Position numbers and translations under genes: made by a program. A DNA stretch of 61,884 nucleotides from Zygnema cylindricum. Lineage: Eukaryota; Streptophyta; Zygnematophyceae; Zygnematales; Zygnemataceae. The stretch spans positions 16,602 through 78,485 of the forward strand of contig JBBHKE010001121.1 in assembly GCA_037447655.1 (NCBI GenBank). The letters run 5' to 3'. The notes beneath the pieces were generated by a model. It saw nothing but the letters and a program-made list of their open reading frames with translations. It searched no databases and was not told the DNA's origin. Positions 1 to 11,595 of this stretch are shown piece after piece; position 1 is the first letter of the stretch; each line of letters opens with the position of its first letter.

Positions 1-810
<810 letters not shown>

Positions 811-1030
811 TACACCGCCAATCGCTATTAGCGTAGAAGTTTTTTTAGCGTATAGGAATAATTACCATTATTAACGATAATTGGGAATTTGGAAATTTTC
901 AAAGAAATCGTTACACTAATTAGAAATTAGGGTTTTTTTAAATAGTATAGATAATTCTATTTGAGAATTTGAGAAAAAAAAATCGGGACCGAATTAGCGT
1001 TCAATACGCTAATAGCGATTGGCGGTGTAC
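811..1030 (+). mobile_element. TACACCGC-family inverted-repeat element, short form, copy 1
   Basis: About 220 bp bounded by terminal inverted repeats: it starts TACACCGCCAATCGC and ends with the reverse complement GCGATTGGCGGTGTA. It has no coding capacity. The ends match other elements in this window, including 1033-1250, 25765-26302 and 31753-31918. I infer a miniature inverted-repeat transposable element (MITE), mobilised in trans by an unseen transposase. It abuts an inverted copy of itself. Confidence 0.8.
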
Positions 1031-1032
1031 TG

Positions 1033-1250
1033 TACACCGCCAATCGCTATTAACGTAGTGTACGCTAATTCCGTCCCACTTATTTTTATTTTTATTCTCA
1101 AATAGAATAGTCCATACTATTTAAAAAAACCCTAATTCCTAATTAGAGTAAACGATTTCTTCGAAAATTTCCAAATTCCCAATTAGCGTAAACCACGCTA
1201 ATTATTCGTATACGCTAAAGAAACTTCTACGCTAATAGCGATTGGCTGTG
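1033..1250 (-). mobile_element. TACACCGC-family inverted-repeat element, short form, copy 2 (inverted)
   Basis: Near reverse complement of 811-1030, separated from it by 2 bp. The two copies together form a roughly 440-bp palindrome able to fold into a long hairpin. The outer end (near 1235-1250) is slightly degraded compared with the inner end. Non-coding. Confidence 0.75.
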
Positions 1251-1293
1251 TGGTAAACCGGACATAGTGCTGCGTATCGCTTTGGATGCATGG

Positions 1294-1567
1294 CAGAGGT
1301 CGCAATCGGTCAACCGAAACCGTGACCGACCGTTAACCGACCGCCCGCGCCGGATCCGGAACGGATTCGGTTGCCAAATTTTGGGGGTCGGGCGGTAACG
1401 GTCGGTTGATTCACCAGAAAAAAAAAAGTCGGTTACGGTCGGTCAACCAAAAAACCAAAAAAATGAAAATTTTGTATTGTCCCTATAATCCAACATTCTT
1501 GTACTTTGTACTCTTTGGTATCGTGGAAGTACGTGACATCGTGATTAGCGTCGCATATCTGACACAG
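1294..1567 (+). repeat. Left end of a hAT-type transposon
   Basis: The segment begins CAGAGGTCGCAA and is rich in CGACCG / GGTTAACCGACCG motifs, then ends in a unit resembling the 63-bp repeat at 20340. Its reverse complement is recognisable at 26385-26630, which ends GGGACCTCTG. A terminal CAGAGGTC with motif-rich subterminal DNA fits hAT elements, and a hAT transposase fragment follows at 3564. The 8 bp outside (ATGCATGG) do not match the 8 bp outside the 26630 end, so the two ends need not belong to one insertion. Confidence 0.55.
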
Positions 1568-2726
1568 TACACCGCGAATCGTAATTAGAGTAATGAAAAA
1601 AATAGAGTAAAAAAACAAAAACAAAACAATTAGAGTAATGAACTCTAATTTATGTGATAGAACTTTTTCACAGAAGAAGTTTACTCTAATTTATTTAAGT
1701 ACTCTATATTGGGTTATGTCGGCAATAAATACCCGCGCTAAAATTATGAACACTAAATTACGTAGAATTACAAAATCTGCTACACCGCGCATCGTTATTA
1801 GTGTCAAAGTTTAAATAGTGTGTAAGTAAATATACCGTCATTGACGCTAATTAAGAATTTGAATTTAAAAAAAAAAAGTTTATTCTAATTTCAGTGTTAA
1901 CGCTAATTTGGAACAGCAAAAATGGAAAATTTTCTGTACGATTATATACATTATTATATGTATCCGTACAAAATATAAAAGATCGTACACCGTAGTGAAA
2001 TAAAAATATCCGTACATGTCAGACTAATTTACGTGTCACACCAATCCCGTTTTTTTAGCGCACGCTCCTATGCGAACGCGTCCGATTTAATTCATTTTTT
2101 GTAAAATTTTCACTTGAAAAGGTACATTTATGTACGGTCTGACATCGACCGTACACCACGCTATTTAGATCTTATTGAACTTTAGTTCTTTACGCTATTT
2201 GTACGGTACCTCAATTAACGTCAAGGAAAAATTATAATCATGTATCCTATTTGAGGAAAAAAATCAAAATTTTAAGAACCCAAATTAGTGACTTTGACAC
2301 TAATAACGATGCGCGGTGTAGTTCGTAGAGTTTTGACGTCATTATGACGTTAGTATTATTTGTAGCGCAGAATCTTAGTTAATGTTCACATTGACGACGA
2401 TGTTGTCGACGGACGAGAGTTATGCGAACGACTTTTTTTTGATGTGATTGATTATTTGTTTAGTATGATTTCACGTGCGAGCGCGATTCTATTAAATCAT
2501 TATTTGTACCTTTTTACTTATAAAAGTACAATTTTGCACGGTCGAACGTCGTCCGTACTCCACACTATTTAAAACGCACCTATATTATAATTTTTTAGGC
2601 TAATTAAACCTTACCTAAATTATAATAATGAAAAAATTAGAATCATTTACTATATTTGACGTGATACAGACAAAAATTTGAGCGACCGAATTAGCGTTAT
2701 TTACTGTAATTACGATTCGCGGTGTA
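1568..2726 (+). mobile_element. TACACCGC-family element A, interrupted by another copy
   Basis: It starts TACACCGCGAATCGTAATTA and ends in the reverse complement TACGATTCGCGGTGTA. A second family member (1781-2320) sits inside; without it the element is about 620 bp. The interior has GTAC-rich motifs such as GCACGGTCG and CGTCCGTACTCCACAC shared with element B and with 25765-26302. No coding capacity. Its left flank ...TCTGACACAG|TA fits insertion at a TA dinucleotide in the hAT end sequence. Confidence 0.7.
1781..2320 (+). mobile_element. TACACCGC-family element nested in element A
   Basis: A 540-bp element with a perfect terminal inverted repeat of about 30 bp (TACACCGCGCATCGTTATTA... and its reverse complement). 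The middle carries the GGTACATTTATGTACGGTC motif also present in 25765-26302. Better-preserved ends than its host fit a younger insertion. Non-coding. Confidence 0.8.
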
Positions 2727-2729
2727 CTA

Positions 2730-3230
2730 TACATCGCGAATCGTAATGAGTAATGAAAAAATTAGAGTATAAAAACTAAAAAAAAAATAGAGTAATGAAC
2801 GCTAATTTGTGTGATAGAGCTGTTTAAACTATGAAGTTTACTCTAATTCATTTAAATACTCTAATTTGGCATGCTAATATCCTCTACTGTAAATAAGGTA
2901 TTCGTACAGAATTTGGCAAAACGTACAGTTTATCGTCACTATGACGTTTGCACTACGCGGTTTATTAATACGCAGTTACATGATAACGACGTGCATTAAA
3001 TCATTATTTGTACTCTTTTACTTAATAAAGTACAATTTTGCACGGTAGGAGGGCGTCTGTACTCCACACTATTTAAAACGAACCTATGTTAGAATTAAAA
3101 ACGCTAATTTAACTTTACCTTAAATATAATAATGAAAAAATTAGAATCATTTACTCTATTTTATGTGATAGAGTCGAAATTTCAAGCGACCGAATAAAAG
3201 TAATTTACTCTAATTACGATTCGCGGCGTA
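2730..3230 (+). mobile_element. TACACCGC-family element B
   Basis: About 500 bp, beginning TACATCGCGAATCGTAAT and ending ATTACGATTCGCGGCGTA. Its interior parallels element A. Together A and B split the hAT end unit: the left flank ...CTGACACAGTA (1567) and right flank TA-GTGTTGTAACACTG (3231 on) rejoin to resemble the uninterrupted unit at 20340-20530. Confidence 0.65.
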
Positions 3231-3563
3231 GTGTTGTAACACTGTTCATTTCGCAAATCTTAGGGAACACGACAAATCATAATTATTCGCTTATTCATAC
3301 GTCATACATTATTGCAAAGTGCTAATTATGCATTTTATACCGTGTTTTCACAAATATATCATATTATTATGTCAATGTCATGCGCCATGTAGTAATTATT
3401 GGTTAATAAATTAGTGAAAATCAAACTATTACGTCAATTTCCTAGGACAAATCCTAATTATTGGCTTACTCACATGTGTCAAACAATAATTCGATAAATT
3501 GAATTGCTATTTAAGTAAAAGAAACTCGACCACAATTCAAACAAAACTTATTCATAAACTAAA
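3231..3563 (+). other. Subterminal/5' region of hAT element 1
   Basis: It contains the CGCAAATCTTAGGGAAC and GACAAATCATAATTATT motifs shared with 20529-20580 and, inverted, with 25690-25760. It leads directly into the first ATG of the hAT reading frame. No separate gene seen. Confidence 0.5.
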
Positions 3564-3985
3564 ATGGAGAACAACATCCTCGCTTCCCTTAAAACTACAA
3601 TCCAAAACGAACTTCAAAAATAAAAAAATGGTGAAATTGCTCAGTTTTACCTAGTGAAAGAAAGCAGGGCCACTTCAAATTGTTGGAAAAAATTTGAACA
3701 TGTCTATGAAGTTAAAACATCAAACAAATACATGTTAAAGGGGGCAGGTTTTGTGGCTTGTAATAGATGTTTCATAGTTTATCAATACAAGTCAGCAAAC
3801 AGTACTTCAACAATCAACACTCACACATGTTTAGATTTGGCCGACATGGATTATTCAAGAGGACTTCTTCGTAAGTTTCTTTCAAAAACGAAAGGCGAAA
3901 ATGAGTGACCGAAAAAAAATTGCGAAAATGGTGGCGTTGATGTGTTGTGAGGACCTTCGACCATTTTCGATAGTCGACAGTTCAG
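3564..3985 (+). pseudogene. hAT transposase remnant 1, N-terminal BED zinc-finger part
   Basis: Translation gives a BED-type zinc finger: a conserved tryptophan/phenylalanine (SNCWKKF), then CNRC about 25 residues later and a closing HTC. A one-base frame change near 3900 is followed by IAKMVALMCCEDLRPFSIV, the segment that follows the BED finger in hAT transposases. The exon appears to end at a GTATGA donor at 3986, with the next coding part resuming at 11596. An early stop after the first ATG (about 3621) and the frame change show it is dead. A gypsy element now sits in the intron. Confidence 0.75.
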
Positions 3986-4084
3986 GTATGATTTATTTTA
4001 AATTTTATTTAAGATGGCTTTAGTGTATATGTCATTATAACTTATTTTGCTAAACAATTCATATATTTGAGCTTCATCACTATT

Positions 4085-4575
4085 TGTAACAGAAGCAACA
4101 ATACACCACAACACGTCACAATGCACAGCGGAAACACCAAGGACCTTCCCGTAGCAACAGTAGGAGCACACAGTACTAACAGACAAGGTTGCGCTTTATT
4201 GCTGGAAAGAGAGTACAAGGTTGCGCTCGCTGTATAGGTCTACTTCAAGTCCCTATTCACAAGGTCTACTCAACTATTTAAACTAACTAACTGATAGTCA
4301 TCCTAGTACTGTACAGCTGTACACGTGGACCTCCACGGTCAACCGAGAACTATCCAAAACTTCCTTCCAGAACTATACAGCTCAACCTACATTCTGCGGA
4401 GTTGCTATGCTGCGCTGCTACGCTGCTGCGCTACTAAGTTGCTACGCCGCTAAGTTGTTACGCTGCTATGCTGCTATGCTGCGCTGGTCTGGAATCGCAG
4501 CTGTGCTGCTCTGGAATCGCAACTATAGCAGCCTAGCCCTAGCCAGTAAGTACCCAACTCTGTAACCCTGTTACA
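4085..4575 (-). repeat. LTR of gypsy element (3' LTR in element orientation)
   Basis: 491 bp, TGTAAC...GTTACA. It aligns along its length with 10923-11405, with scattered substitutions and small indels visible by eye, mainly in a GCTGCTACGCTGC-type low-complexity part. A purine-rich stretch (GTGGGAGG on the minus strand, about 4577-4590) borders it internally and can serve as the polypurine tract. Confidence 0.93.
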
Positions 4576-4620
4576 GTGCCTCCCACTAAGGATTCAGCGT
4601 CCCGCTGAATCTGGTTTTAC

Positions 4621-6276
4621 TCAGGGAAACTGCAACTGCCGGAGTATGTCGTATGTTTCCTCGCGATACTCCTCGAATTCCTGGCGAAGGTCGTCGAGTT
4701 GATTTTGGAGTTGTTCACATCGCGTCTCAAGCAACGCAATATGATGATCTGCCGCTGCCAACCACCTTCGAGTGATTCGCTCCCGAACTTGATCTTCCCT
4801 TTCCTCGGGTACAACTTCGGGTAATTCGTTTCGCGGCGGAACGACCGCCGGTGCAGGCTCCTCGGTTGCCGGAATTCGGGGTCTTTCAGGTTCAGCCACC
4901 GGGGGAACTCCCTCCGCTTCTTCGTCCAACGGTTCCCACCGAGGTACCTTCCGTAATTTAAAGGACACGTGTTTCATTGCAGCTCGGGCCCGCTGCAGCG
5001 TATTCTTTCAAGCCAGCTTGAGTGCCCGTACTTCAGGGGTGACCTCCGCTCTACAGATGATGTCATGGAGGCGGACATCCCACGGGTGATAATGACGGAG
5101 TAACCCGGGAACATCAATCCTGTACCTGTAGTTATCCTCTACCATTTCCACGAACGGTAAGGCGTGAGGATTTAGCTGCATATAACCCTTATAATTATTT
5201 CCCAGGTCTTTTGTCCGCATGAAATTCCACTCTGGGTGTGACGGAACGTTGGTAGGAATACGGATAGGATCTCCAGGCTTCCCTATACGCCACTCCTAGG
5301 GCCACTCCGAGGGGTTCCAATAAAACCTTTTGGTGAAACTGAAGGCGAGGTCCGGATGCTGGGTGTCGATCGGTAGTGGGAAGAGGTTGTCGGGAATTTC
5401 CTCTCCCTGTTCACTTTCGTCCTCCGGATCACCTCGGTTCCCTCGCAGGGGGAACACATCGTCGCCACTAGGGTATTGTGCCTCTGCCTTCTTTTGCGCG
5501 TTTTTAGACGACTGCTCGTCCGCGGTACTCTCTTTATTTGGGTCCCGCATCACCTCTAGATCTGAGGCGCGCTCCTCAATTGGCGGAGGCGTTGGTTCTC
5601 GTTTTAGTTCTTCCGCCTCCGATAGCTCATGATCTTCCTTCCATTCCTGATCCCCTTCTTCGGTTGGGGTATATTCGGGGTCCTGTGAGTTTTCTGACTC
5701 CTCCCCTCCACTGGTCTCTGCCGGTCCTGCCTCGCTACTGGCGGTTTCCTCAGGTTCCGTCACCATTTCCACTTCTCTTCGCCTGCTTGCTTCTACCATG
5801 GCCTCTCCCGCCCTTAACAATTTCTCGGGACGGTGCGCATCTCCTTGTCCCACTCGTACAAGTCTCCTCCTTTTCGGTGGTGGAGAGGACGATGACGTCA
5901 TAGACACTATTGAACAAGACACCTCCGTTAAATCCAGAAGCGAAGGTAAACTGACTGTGCAAAGAGAAGCAATTTCCAAGCTGCAGAGACTAGGTTGGTG
6001 GCGAGGACGGATGGCGGCTTTATTCACGGGGGTTGAGGGTTTCACTCTTGGACCTTGCGACGCGTCGCAGCGTGCGAGGGTATCGCATCGTTCATCGTTA
6101 ATAAAACTGCGTTGCTGCGGCGAAACCGAGGGTTCGTCGTTACCCACATAGTGAAACACAATTGCGCCGTTGCGCTTTCCTGTCAGCGTAGCGGTGGTGC
6201 TGCGATCCTCTGACGGCATCGTAACCATGTTGCGCTGCGGTGGCTGCGGTGCTACAGCGCTGCCGTGGGGTAACAT
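4621..6276 (-). pseudogene. Extra 3' reading frame of the gypsy element (function unknown)
   Basis: Between integrase and the 3' LTR, on the same strand as pol, one frame of 552 codons runs from 6276 to 4621 broken by only two stops: TAG at 5298-5296 and TGA at 5010-5008. The N-terminal half is acidic and proline-rich with many E, S, P and T residues. The middle part after the first stop is more globular. The last 120 codons hold a likely coiled coil (ALLETRCEQLQNQLDDLRQE). I do not recognise a family. Standard gag-pol elements lack this frame; possibilities are an envelope-like position, an accessory ORF or a captured host fragment. No signal peptide or membrane segment is evident, which argues against envelope. 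Confidence 0.6.
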
Positions 6277-6494
6277 CGCCGCTGCGTTCCGTTGCCGCGT
6301 CCCCCAGATGATTGCGATGGTTGCGACACTGCGATTCGCTCCTTTATCGCGGCCGCTGCGATTGCCCCTCCGGTAAAGTTGAGTGTCCTAACTCCAAATA
6401 GCGTGATTCTTTCGCGGACGTCTACCAATTTTAGTACTCTATAATTATAACACCTAAATACCCATTTATAAACAAGTTCGATCCGCTATTACTG
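6277..6494 (-). other. Spacer between pol and the extra frame of the gypsy element
   Basis: The chromodomain-containing pol frame stops at 6495; this AT-richer segment separates it from the extra frame. It could contain the promoter or splice acceptor that a downstream accessory frame would need, but no motif stands out. Confidence 0.4.
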
Positions 6495-9400
6495 TTACAC
6501 CTTCCAACGCACCAAATATTGGGTGGAGTGGGAATTACGAGAGTGGCGTGATTGAAGGATCTCGTCTACCTCATACTCGTCCGAGGTTCCCCGAACCGGT
6601 GGTAAAGGAGTATTTCGTCGTCGATGAGGGAACACTGAATCAGGATCGCGGAATGGCTTAAGAAGGGAAACATGTAAGACGTTGTGGATATGCCAGTCCG
6701 TCGGGATATCCAATTTGTAAGCCACGGCGCCCACACGGGAAAGAATGGTGAACGGGCGCGTGAACTTTGGTGCCAACTTCTTCGAGAGGGCACCTGGCAA
6801 GGAGAGGTTTGTCATATCAAGGCGAACCTTGTCCCCCACGCTAAAGACAATGTCCTTCCGATGAGCGTCGGCCTGCGACTTTTGACGATCCTTTGCCATT
6901 TGGAGCGCCTTGGCCGCCTTTTCCAGGTTTCCTTGCAGCGATTTGGAAAAGTCCAGAGCCGCCGGTGTTTGGCAATCTGCTACCATTAAGTTTTGGGGAA
7001 GAGTGGGCTGTCGTCTATTGAGGGAGAATGGCGTAGCATTCGTCGAAGAGTGCACTGCATTGTTATATGCTACCTCGATTGTTGTTAAATGGTTCACCCA
7101 ATCCGTTTGGTGCACCGAGACATAAGCCCGCAACGCTTCTTCCAAAGTTTGATTCACCCTTTCAATCTGACCATCAGTTTGAGGGTGGTAGGCTGTGGAC
7201 ATCGCCAGCTGCGTGCCACATAGCGCAAAAAGATTTTGCCAAAAGTGGCTCACGAATTTACGATCGCGGTCGCTGACGATCCTTGTCGGAAGGTCGTGAT
7301 GGCGGAATATCTCCCGAAATAATAAGTTCGCGATATCTCGTGCAGTAGCTGTGGTGGACGTGGGTAGAAAATGTGCCATTTTCGTCAGGTAATCCACGAC
7401 AACGAAGATCGAGTCGTAGCCCTCGTTCGTCAGTGGGAGGGCCACGATGAAATCCATCGAAATCGCCTCCCAAGGAACAGATGGTATCGGAAGGGTTTGT
7501 AACAAACCTCGTTGCCCTGAATCCGGTTTGTTCCTATTACAGGAGTCACACGTCTGGACATATTCTGCAATGTCTCGAGTCATGTTCGGCCAGTAATACG
7601 CCTCAGCCACACGTGCGGTTGTTTTATCCCGCCCAAAATGTCCACTGAGCGGCTCGTCGTGACTCATTTTAAGAATCATGTGACGGAGTTCCCTATTTGT
7701 CGGCACATAAAGCCGTGTTGTCTTACTCGGTCTGTATCGCCACATACCATTGGCTGTTCGAACGAGTACTTTCTGTTTAATGAGTTCCTTTAGTGAATCA
7801 TCGTCGCCGTAGGCGGCCTTTATCCGACCTAGCCAGTGGTCATCCACCTGCACCGTACTGGTGACTGCGGTGAGTTCCGGGTCTTGCGCTGCGGTTGACG
7901 GTGCAATGTTCTCCTTCACAATGCCTACGTTCCCATGCTGCGATGCTTGCAGTCGCTGCTCCGCTACCGGCGCAGCGACGTCGGTTCTTCTTGACAACGC
8001 ATCCGCCGGGTTCGTTTTGCCCAGCTTATATTCTATAACAAGTTTTGGACCGAAGGTTTGCAGAAACGTCATCCAGCGCACTTGTTTCTTGGACAACTTC
8101 GGCTGGGTTTGGAGATATTGTAAGGCGTGGTGATCCATGATAATCGTGATCCGTTTCCATTGCACGTAACACTTCCAAACTTCCAGCGCATTGATGATAG
8201 TTATTGTCTCCTTCTCATGGGTGGCCCAGTTTAGCTCTGCTGCCTTTAGTTTTCGACTGTCGTAGGCGATGGGTTGATTACCTTTCCCTTGATGTTCCAT
8301 AAGGATCGCTCCAATGGCCGTATCGCTAGCGTCGGTAATTATCGTCCAGGGTAAGTCCGGGTCGGGAACAGCTTACACAGGGGCGGTAACCAACCGCTCC
8401 TTTAGCCTGTTAAAGGCTGCCCCTTGTGCCTCTTTCCAATCATAGGGCACGTCATTCTTGAGCAATTCCGTGAGCGGTGCAGCGATTTTTGCGAAACCCT
8501 CGACAAAACGTCGATAATAGGAGCATAGTCCTAGAAAGCTCCGTAACTCCGTAATATTCGCCGGCTGCGGCCACTCCTTAACTACCCTTGTCTTGTTTGG
8601 ATCCACTGGGATTCCGTCCCGGCTCACCACATGGCCTAAAAAATCAATCTGCTCCTTGAAGAAGTCACATTTACTTCTTTTTGCGTATAACTTATTTTCC
8701 CGAAGGACTTGGAGGACCGTCCGTAAGTGCTTCATATGCTCCTCCTTCGTTCTGCTATACACCAGTATGTCGTCTAGGAAAACGATCACAAACGCGTCCA
8801 GATATTGCCGAAAAATGGAATTCATTAAATGCATAAAGGTTGCCGGTGCGTTAGTCAACCCGAACGGCATTACCCGAAACTGGAAATGACCGTATCGAGT
8901 TCTGAACGCCGTTTTCTCCACATCTTCCTTGGCAATTCTGATCAGGTGGTAGCCGCTCCGCAAGTCTATTTTCGAAAAATATTTAGCACCTCGAAGTCGA
9001 TCCAAGAATTCGTCTATCCTCGGTAGGGGGTACGCATTCTTCACCGTTAAATTATTCAGCGCTCGGTAATCAATACACATACGGAAACCTCCATCTTTCT
9101 TGTTTACAAAGAGAACGGGGGCCCCATACGGTGACTTGCTTGGTTCGATTGCTCCGGCTTAGACCAACTCCGCGAGTTGCTTTTTCAGTTCATTCAACTC
9201 GGTGTAGCTCATCTTGTACATCCGATTAGCCGGGGGTACCGCTCCAGGAACAAGCTCTATCCTATGGTGTACTTCGCGCTTCGGAGGTAATCCTTTGGGG
9301 AGCTTCGGGGGAAACACATCTGCGTACTCCTCGAAAAGTTTTGTCACGACTTCCGAGGCCTCTTCGGAAGTCTTCCCAATGTGGTCCCTTTCTTTGGAGT

Positions 9401-10163
9401 CGAAGTCGGGGTCCTTCTTCTTCCATTCTTCCAGGATCTCCTCCTTCGCCTCCTCCATTGGATGGACGACCGTCATACCAATCGTTTCCCCTTTCTTGAG
9501 TGCCCTCTTGAGCTGTAAGGCCAAAAGCAGGCGTCCCTCTTCCGCTCCCTTACTAGCCGCTCCCGCTTTTACCTCAAACTCTTCTTCACCTTTCTTCACT
9601 CTCATGGCGCCACTTCTCCAATCGATCGTCGGATTCCATTTTTGCAGCCACGGCTTCCCCAGGATTACCTCATGGTCCCCAAGAGGTAATACATGAAGCG
9701 TGTCGTACCATCGGAATTTCCCAATTCCGACGCGTAACCTCGGGGTACGATGGGTAATCGATAAGGAACTGCCGTCGGCCAATTGTACCGACTGATGATC
9801 CTTTAGCACCACAAGAGGGAGTTTCAACCTTTTCACCGTCGCCTCGTTAATGAAGTTCCCCGATGCTCCGGAGTCCACCATGAAGTTAGCTGCACTCGCT
9901 CCTATTTGACCCCGAAATATCAAAGGGTCTCCTCCTTCACCGGCTAATCTCATAACGGTAAGTTTTCCCTTTTTGGGACCTTTCCGTTTTGGACACTCTC
10001 GAGCCATATGATCTGGAGAACCGCACTGGAAGCATAGGCCATTTTGCCTCCTCCGCTTGATTTCCTCGGGGGATAAGTCATTGGTCTTAGTCTTGGTAGG
10101 TTTCTTCTTTCTCCGCATGACGTTGACCACTTCCTTATCCTCATTAATTGCACCGAGCTCCAT
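6495..10163 (-). pseudogene. pol: gypsy pol polyprotein (nucleocapsid knuckle, PR, RT, RNase H, IN, chromodomain start)
   Basis: One frame from 10163 to 6495 interrupted by two in-frame TAA codons (9159-9161 and 8373-8375). Domains in order: CCHC zinc knuckle (CFQCGSPDHMAREC, about 10034-9990); aspartic protease DSGAS (about 9875-9861); reverse transcriptase with [25 protein letters not shown] and the catalytic FLDD box (about 8780-8769); RNase H with YDSRKL and DHHALQYL; integrase with an HHCC zinc region (SGHFGRD...CDSCNRNK) and DDE residues (MDFIVAL, VSDRDRKF, YHPQTDGQIERVNQ); then YEVDEIL...QYLVRWK, the start of a chromodomain. The frame stops right after RWKV, so the chromodomain is cut short. 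Catalytic motifs are otherwise preserved, implying fairly recent inactivation. Confidence 0.93.
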
Positions 10164-10888
10164 GGGGGTTGGACCTTCGTCCCGTCGCTACAGCTCGACC
10201 CGTAGTGATAAGGTCTCCGTAGGTTAAAGTCGACCGAATCGGTCCGCTCCGCAATCTGGATGATTGTTGAGAGAGTAGGAGTCGTGCTTTCCCAAACAAG
10301 CCACTGTTCCACATCTCTACGAATAGACGACTTAAGCCCCTTCACGTAGCGATCCACGGCTTCATCCTCCGTCATCGTAGGTATTTGAACTTTGCACTCC
10401 AAGAACCGTTGCATAAACTCCATCACGGAAGTTCGTTGCTTCAATACTGCGATCTTATCTCTCGCCGCCTTCAACGTGTTGACGGGCTGCCAAGTGTCGC
10501 GGAGAAGTTGAAAGAAGAGCGCCCAGACGATCGGTATTTCATCGTCCTCCACCAATGTCCTCCACCATGCCCCCGCTGCCCCTTTAACAAGACCACCCGC
10601 GTAGTGAATCTTCTCACGATCCGATAGGCTTGGAAAATTCTCGAGATAGTTCGCAACAGAGAATAGCCATGTGTCAAGGTTCTTGTGTCTTGCAGGGTCA
10701 AACTCGTCGGGAAGCCTTAATTTCGGTCTCATGGAGTCTCTCTCAGTGCCTCCATGAGGTCGCTCCCCTAGACGAGACTCCAAGGCTGCGACGATGTAAC
10801 TTAGCTGCGCGTTCTGTAATCTCACACTTTCCAACTCCCTGAGAACTTGCGCCAACATTTCTGCAGTGGATACGCCGTGTTCATCCAT
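9950..10888 (-). pseudogene. gag: gypsy gag (capsid region), frameshifted into pol
   Basis: The frame starts at 10888 with a short leucine-rich coiled coil (MLAQVLRELESVRLQNAQLS) and continues through a retrotransposon gag/capsid region (LDTWLFSVANYLENF, GAAGAWWRTL, DRYVKGLKSSIRRDVEQ). The expected continuation (PTPMELGAINED and the zinc knuckle) is in another frame, so translation must shift near 10200. The last 80 or so codons of this frame are out-of-frame readings of the nucleocapsid. Either an indel or a programmed shift could explain this; an indel is simpler in a degenerate copy. Confidence 0.85.
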
Positions 10889-10907
10889 GCTGTCGGTTCA
10901 CGGTTAA

Positions 10908-10921
10908 CTGCTCCGATACCA
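10908..10921 (-). other. Primer-binding site, initiator tRNA-Met type
   Basis: On the minus strand, one base inside the LTR end TTACA, the sequence reads TGGTATCGGAGCAG. It matches the plant initiator-methionine tRNA primer site TGGTATCAGAGC except for one base. Position and sequence agree with priming of minus-strand DNA synthesis. Confidence 0.85.
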
Positions 10922-10922
10922 G

Positions 10923-11405
10923 TGTAATAAAGGCAACAATACACCACAACACGTCACAATGCACAGCGGAAACACCAAGGACCTTCCCGTAGCAACAGTA
11001 GGAGCACACAGTACTAACAGACAAGGTTGCGCTTTATTGCTGGAAAGAGAGTACAAGGTTGCGCTCGCTGTATAGGTCTACTTCAGGTCCATATTCACAA
11101 GGTCTACTCGACTATTTAAACTAACTAACTGCTAGTCATCCTAGTACTGTACAGCTGTACACGTGGACCTTCACGGTCAACCGAGAACTATCCAAAACTT
11201 CCTTCTAGAACTATACAGCTCAATCTACATTCTGCGGCGTTGCTATGCTGCTGTGCTACGCTGCTGCGCTACTAAGTTGCTACGCCGCTAAGTTGTTACG
11301 CTGCTATGCTGCGCTGGTCTGGAATCGCAGCTGCGCTGCTCTGGAATCGCAACTATAGCAGCCTAGCCGTAGCCAGTAAGTTCCCAACCCTGTAACCCTG
11401 TTACA
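10923..11405 (-). repeat. LTR of gypsy element (5' LTR in element orientation)
   Basis: 483 bp, aligned with 4085-4575. In element orientation it would carry the promoter for the genomic RNA. It is immediately followed on the plus strand by the target duplication CTATT and then by the resumed hAT intron. Confidence 0.93.
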
Positions 11406-11595
11406 CTATTTCCTTATAAATAATTTATATTCATACGTTTATTTTTATTTTTATATTATTATTTAGTTTGTCATGATGTTGTTTTTTATTTGTCTTTCCA
11501 TAAAAAAAATTCATTTCGGTATAAACCTTCTTTATTAATCATGATTAGTAATTGTATGCTATTTTCATATTGGTTTTTTTGTTTTTTTCCCCAAG

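Larger units (their letters stand above)
4085..11405 (-). mobile_element. Ty3/gypsy chromovirus-type LTR retrotransposon, inserted in hAT element 1
   Basis: A complete but mutated element of about 7.3 kb read on the minus strand. Order in its own direction: LTR, primer-binding site, gag, protease, reverse transcriptase, RNase H, integrase, chromodomain start, an extra 3' reading frame, LTR. Both LTRs start TGTAA and end TTACA, and the 5-bp duplication CTATT flanks the insertion (4080-4084 and 11406-11410). Integrase after RNase H defines Ty3/gypsy; the chromodomain start places it with chromoviruses. Nonsense codons and a gag/pol frame change make this copy non-autonomous. It is GC-richer than its surroundings. 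Confidence 0.95.
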
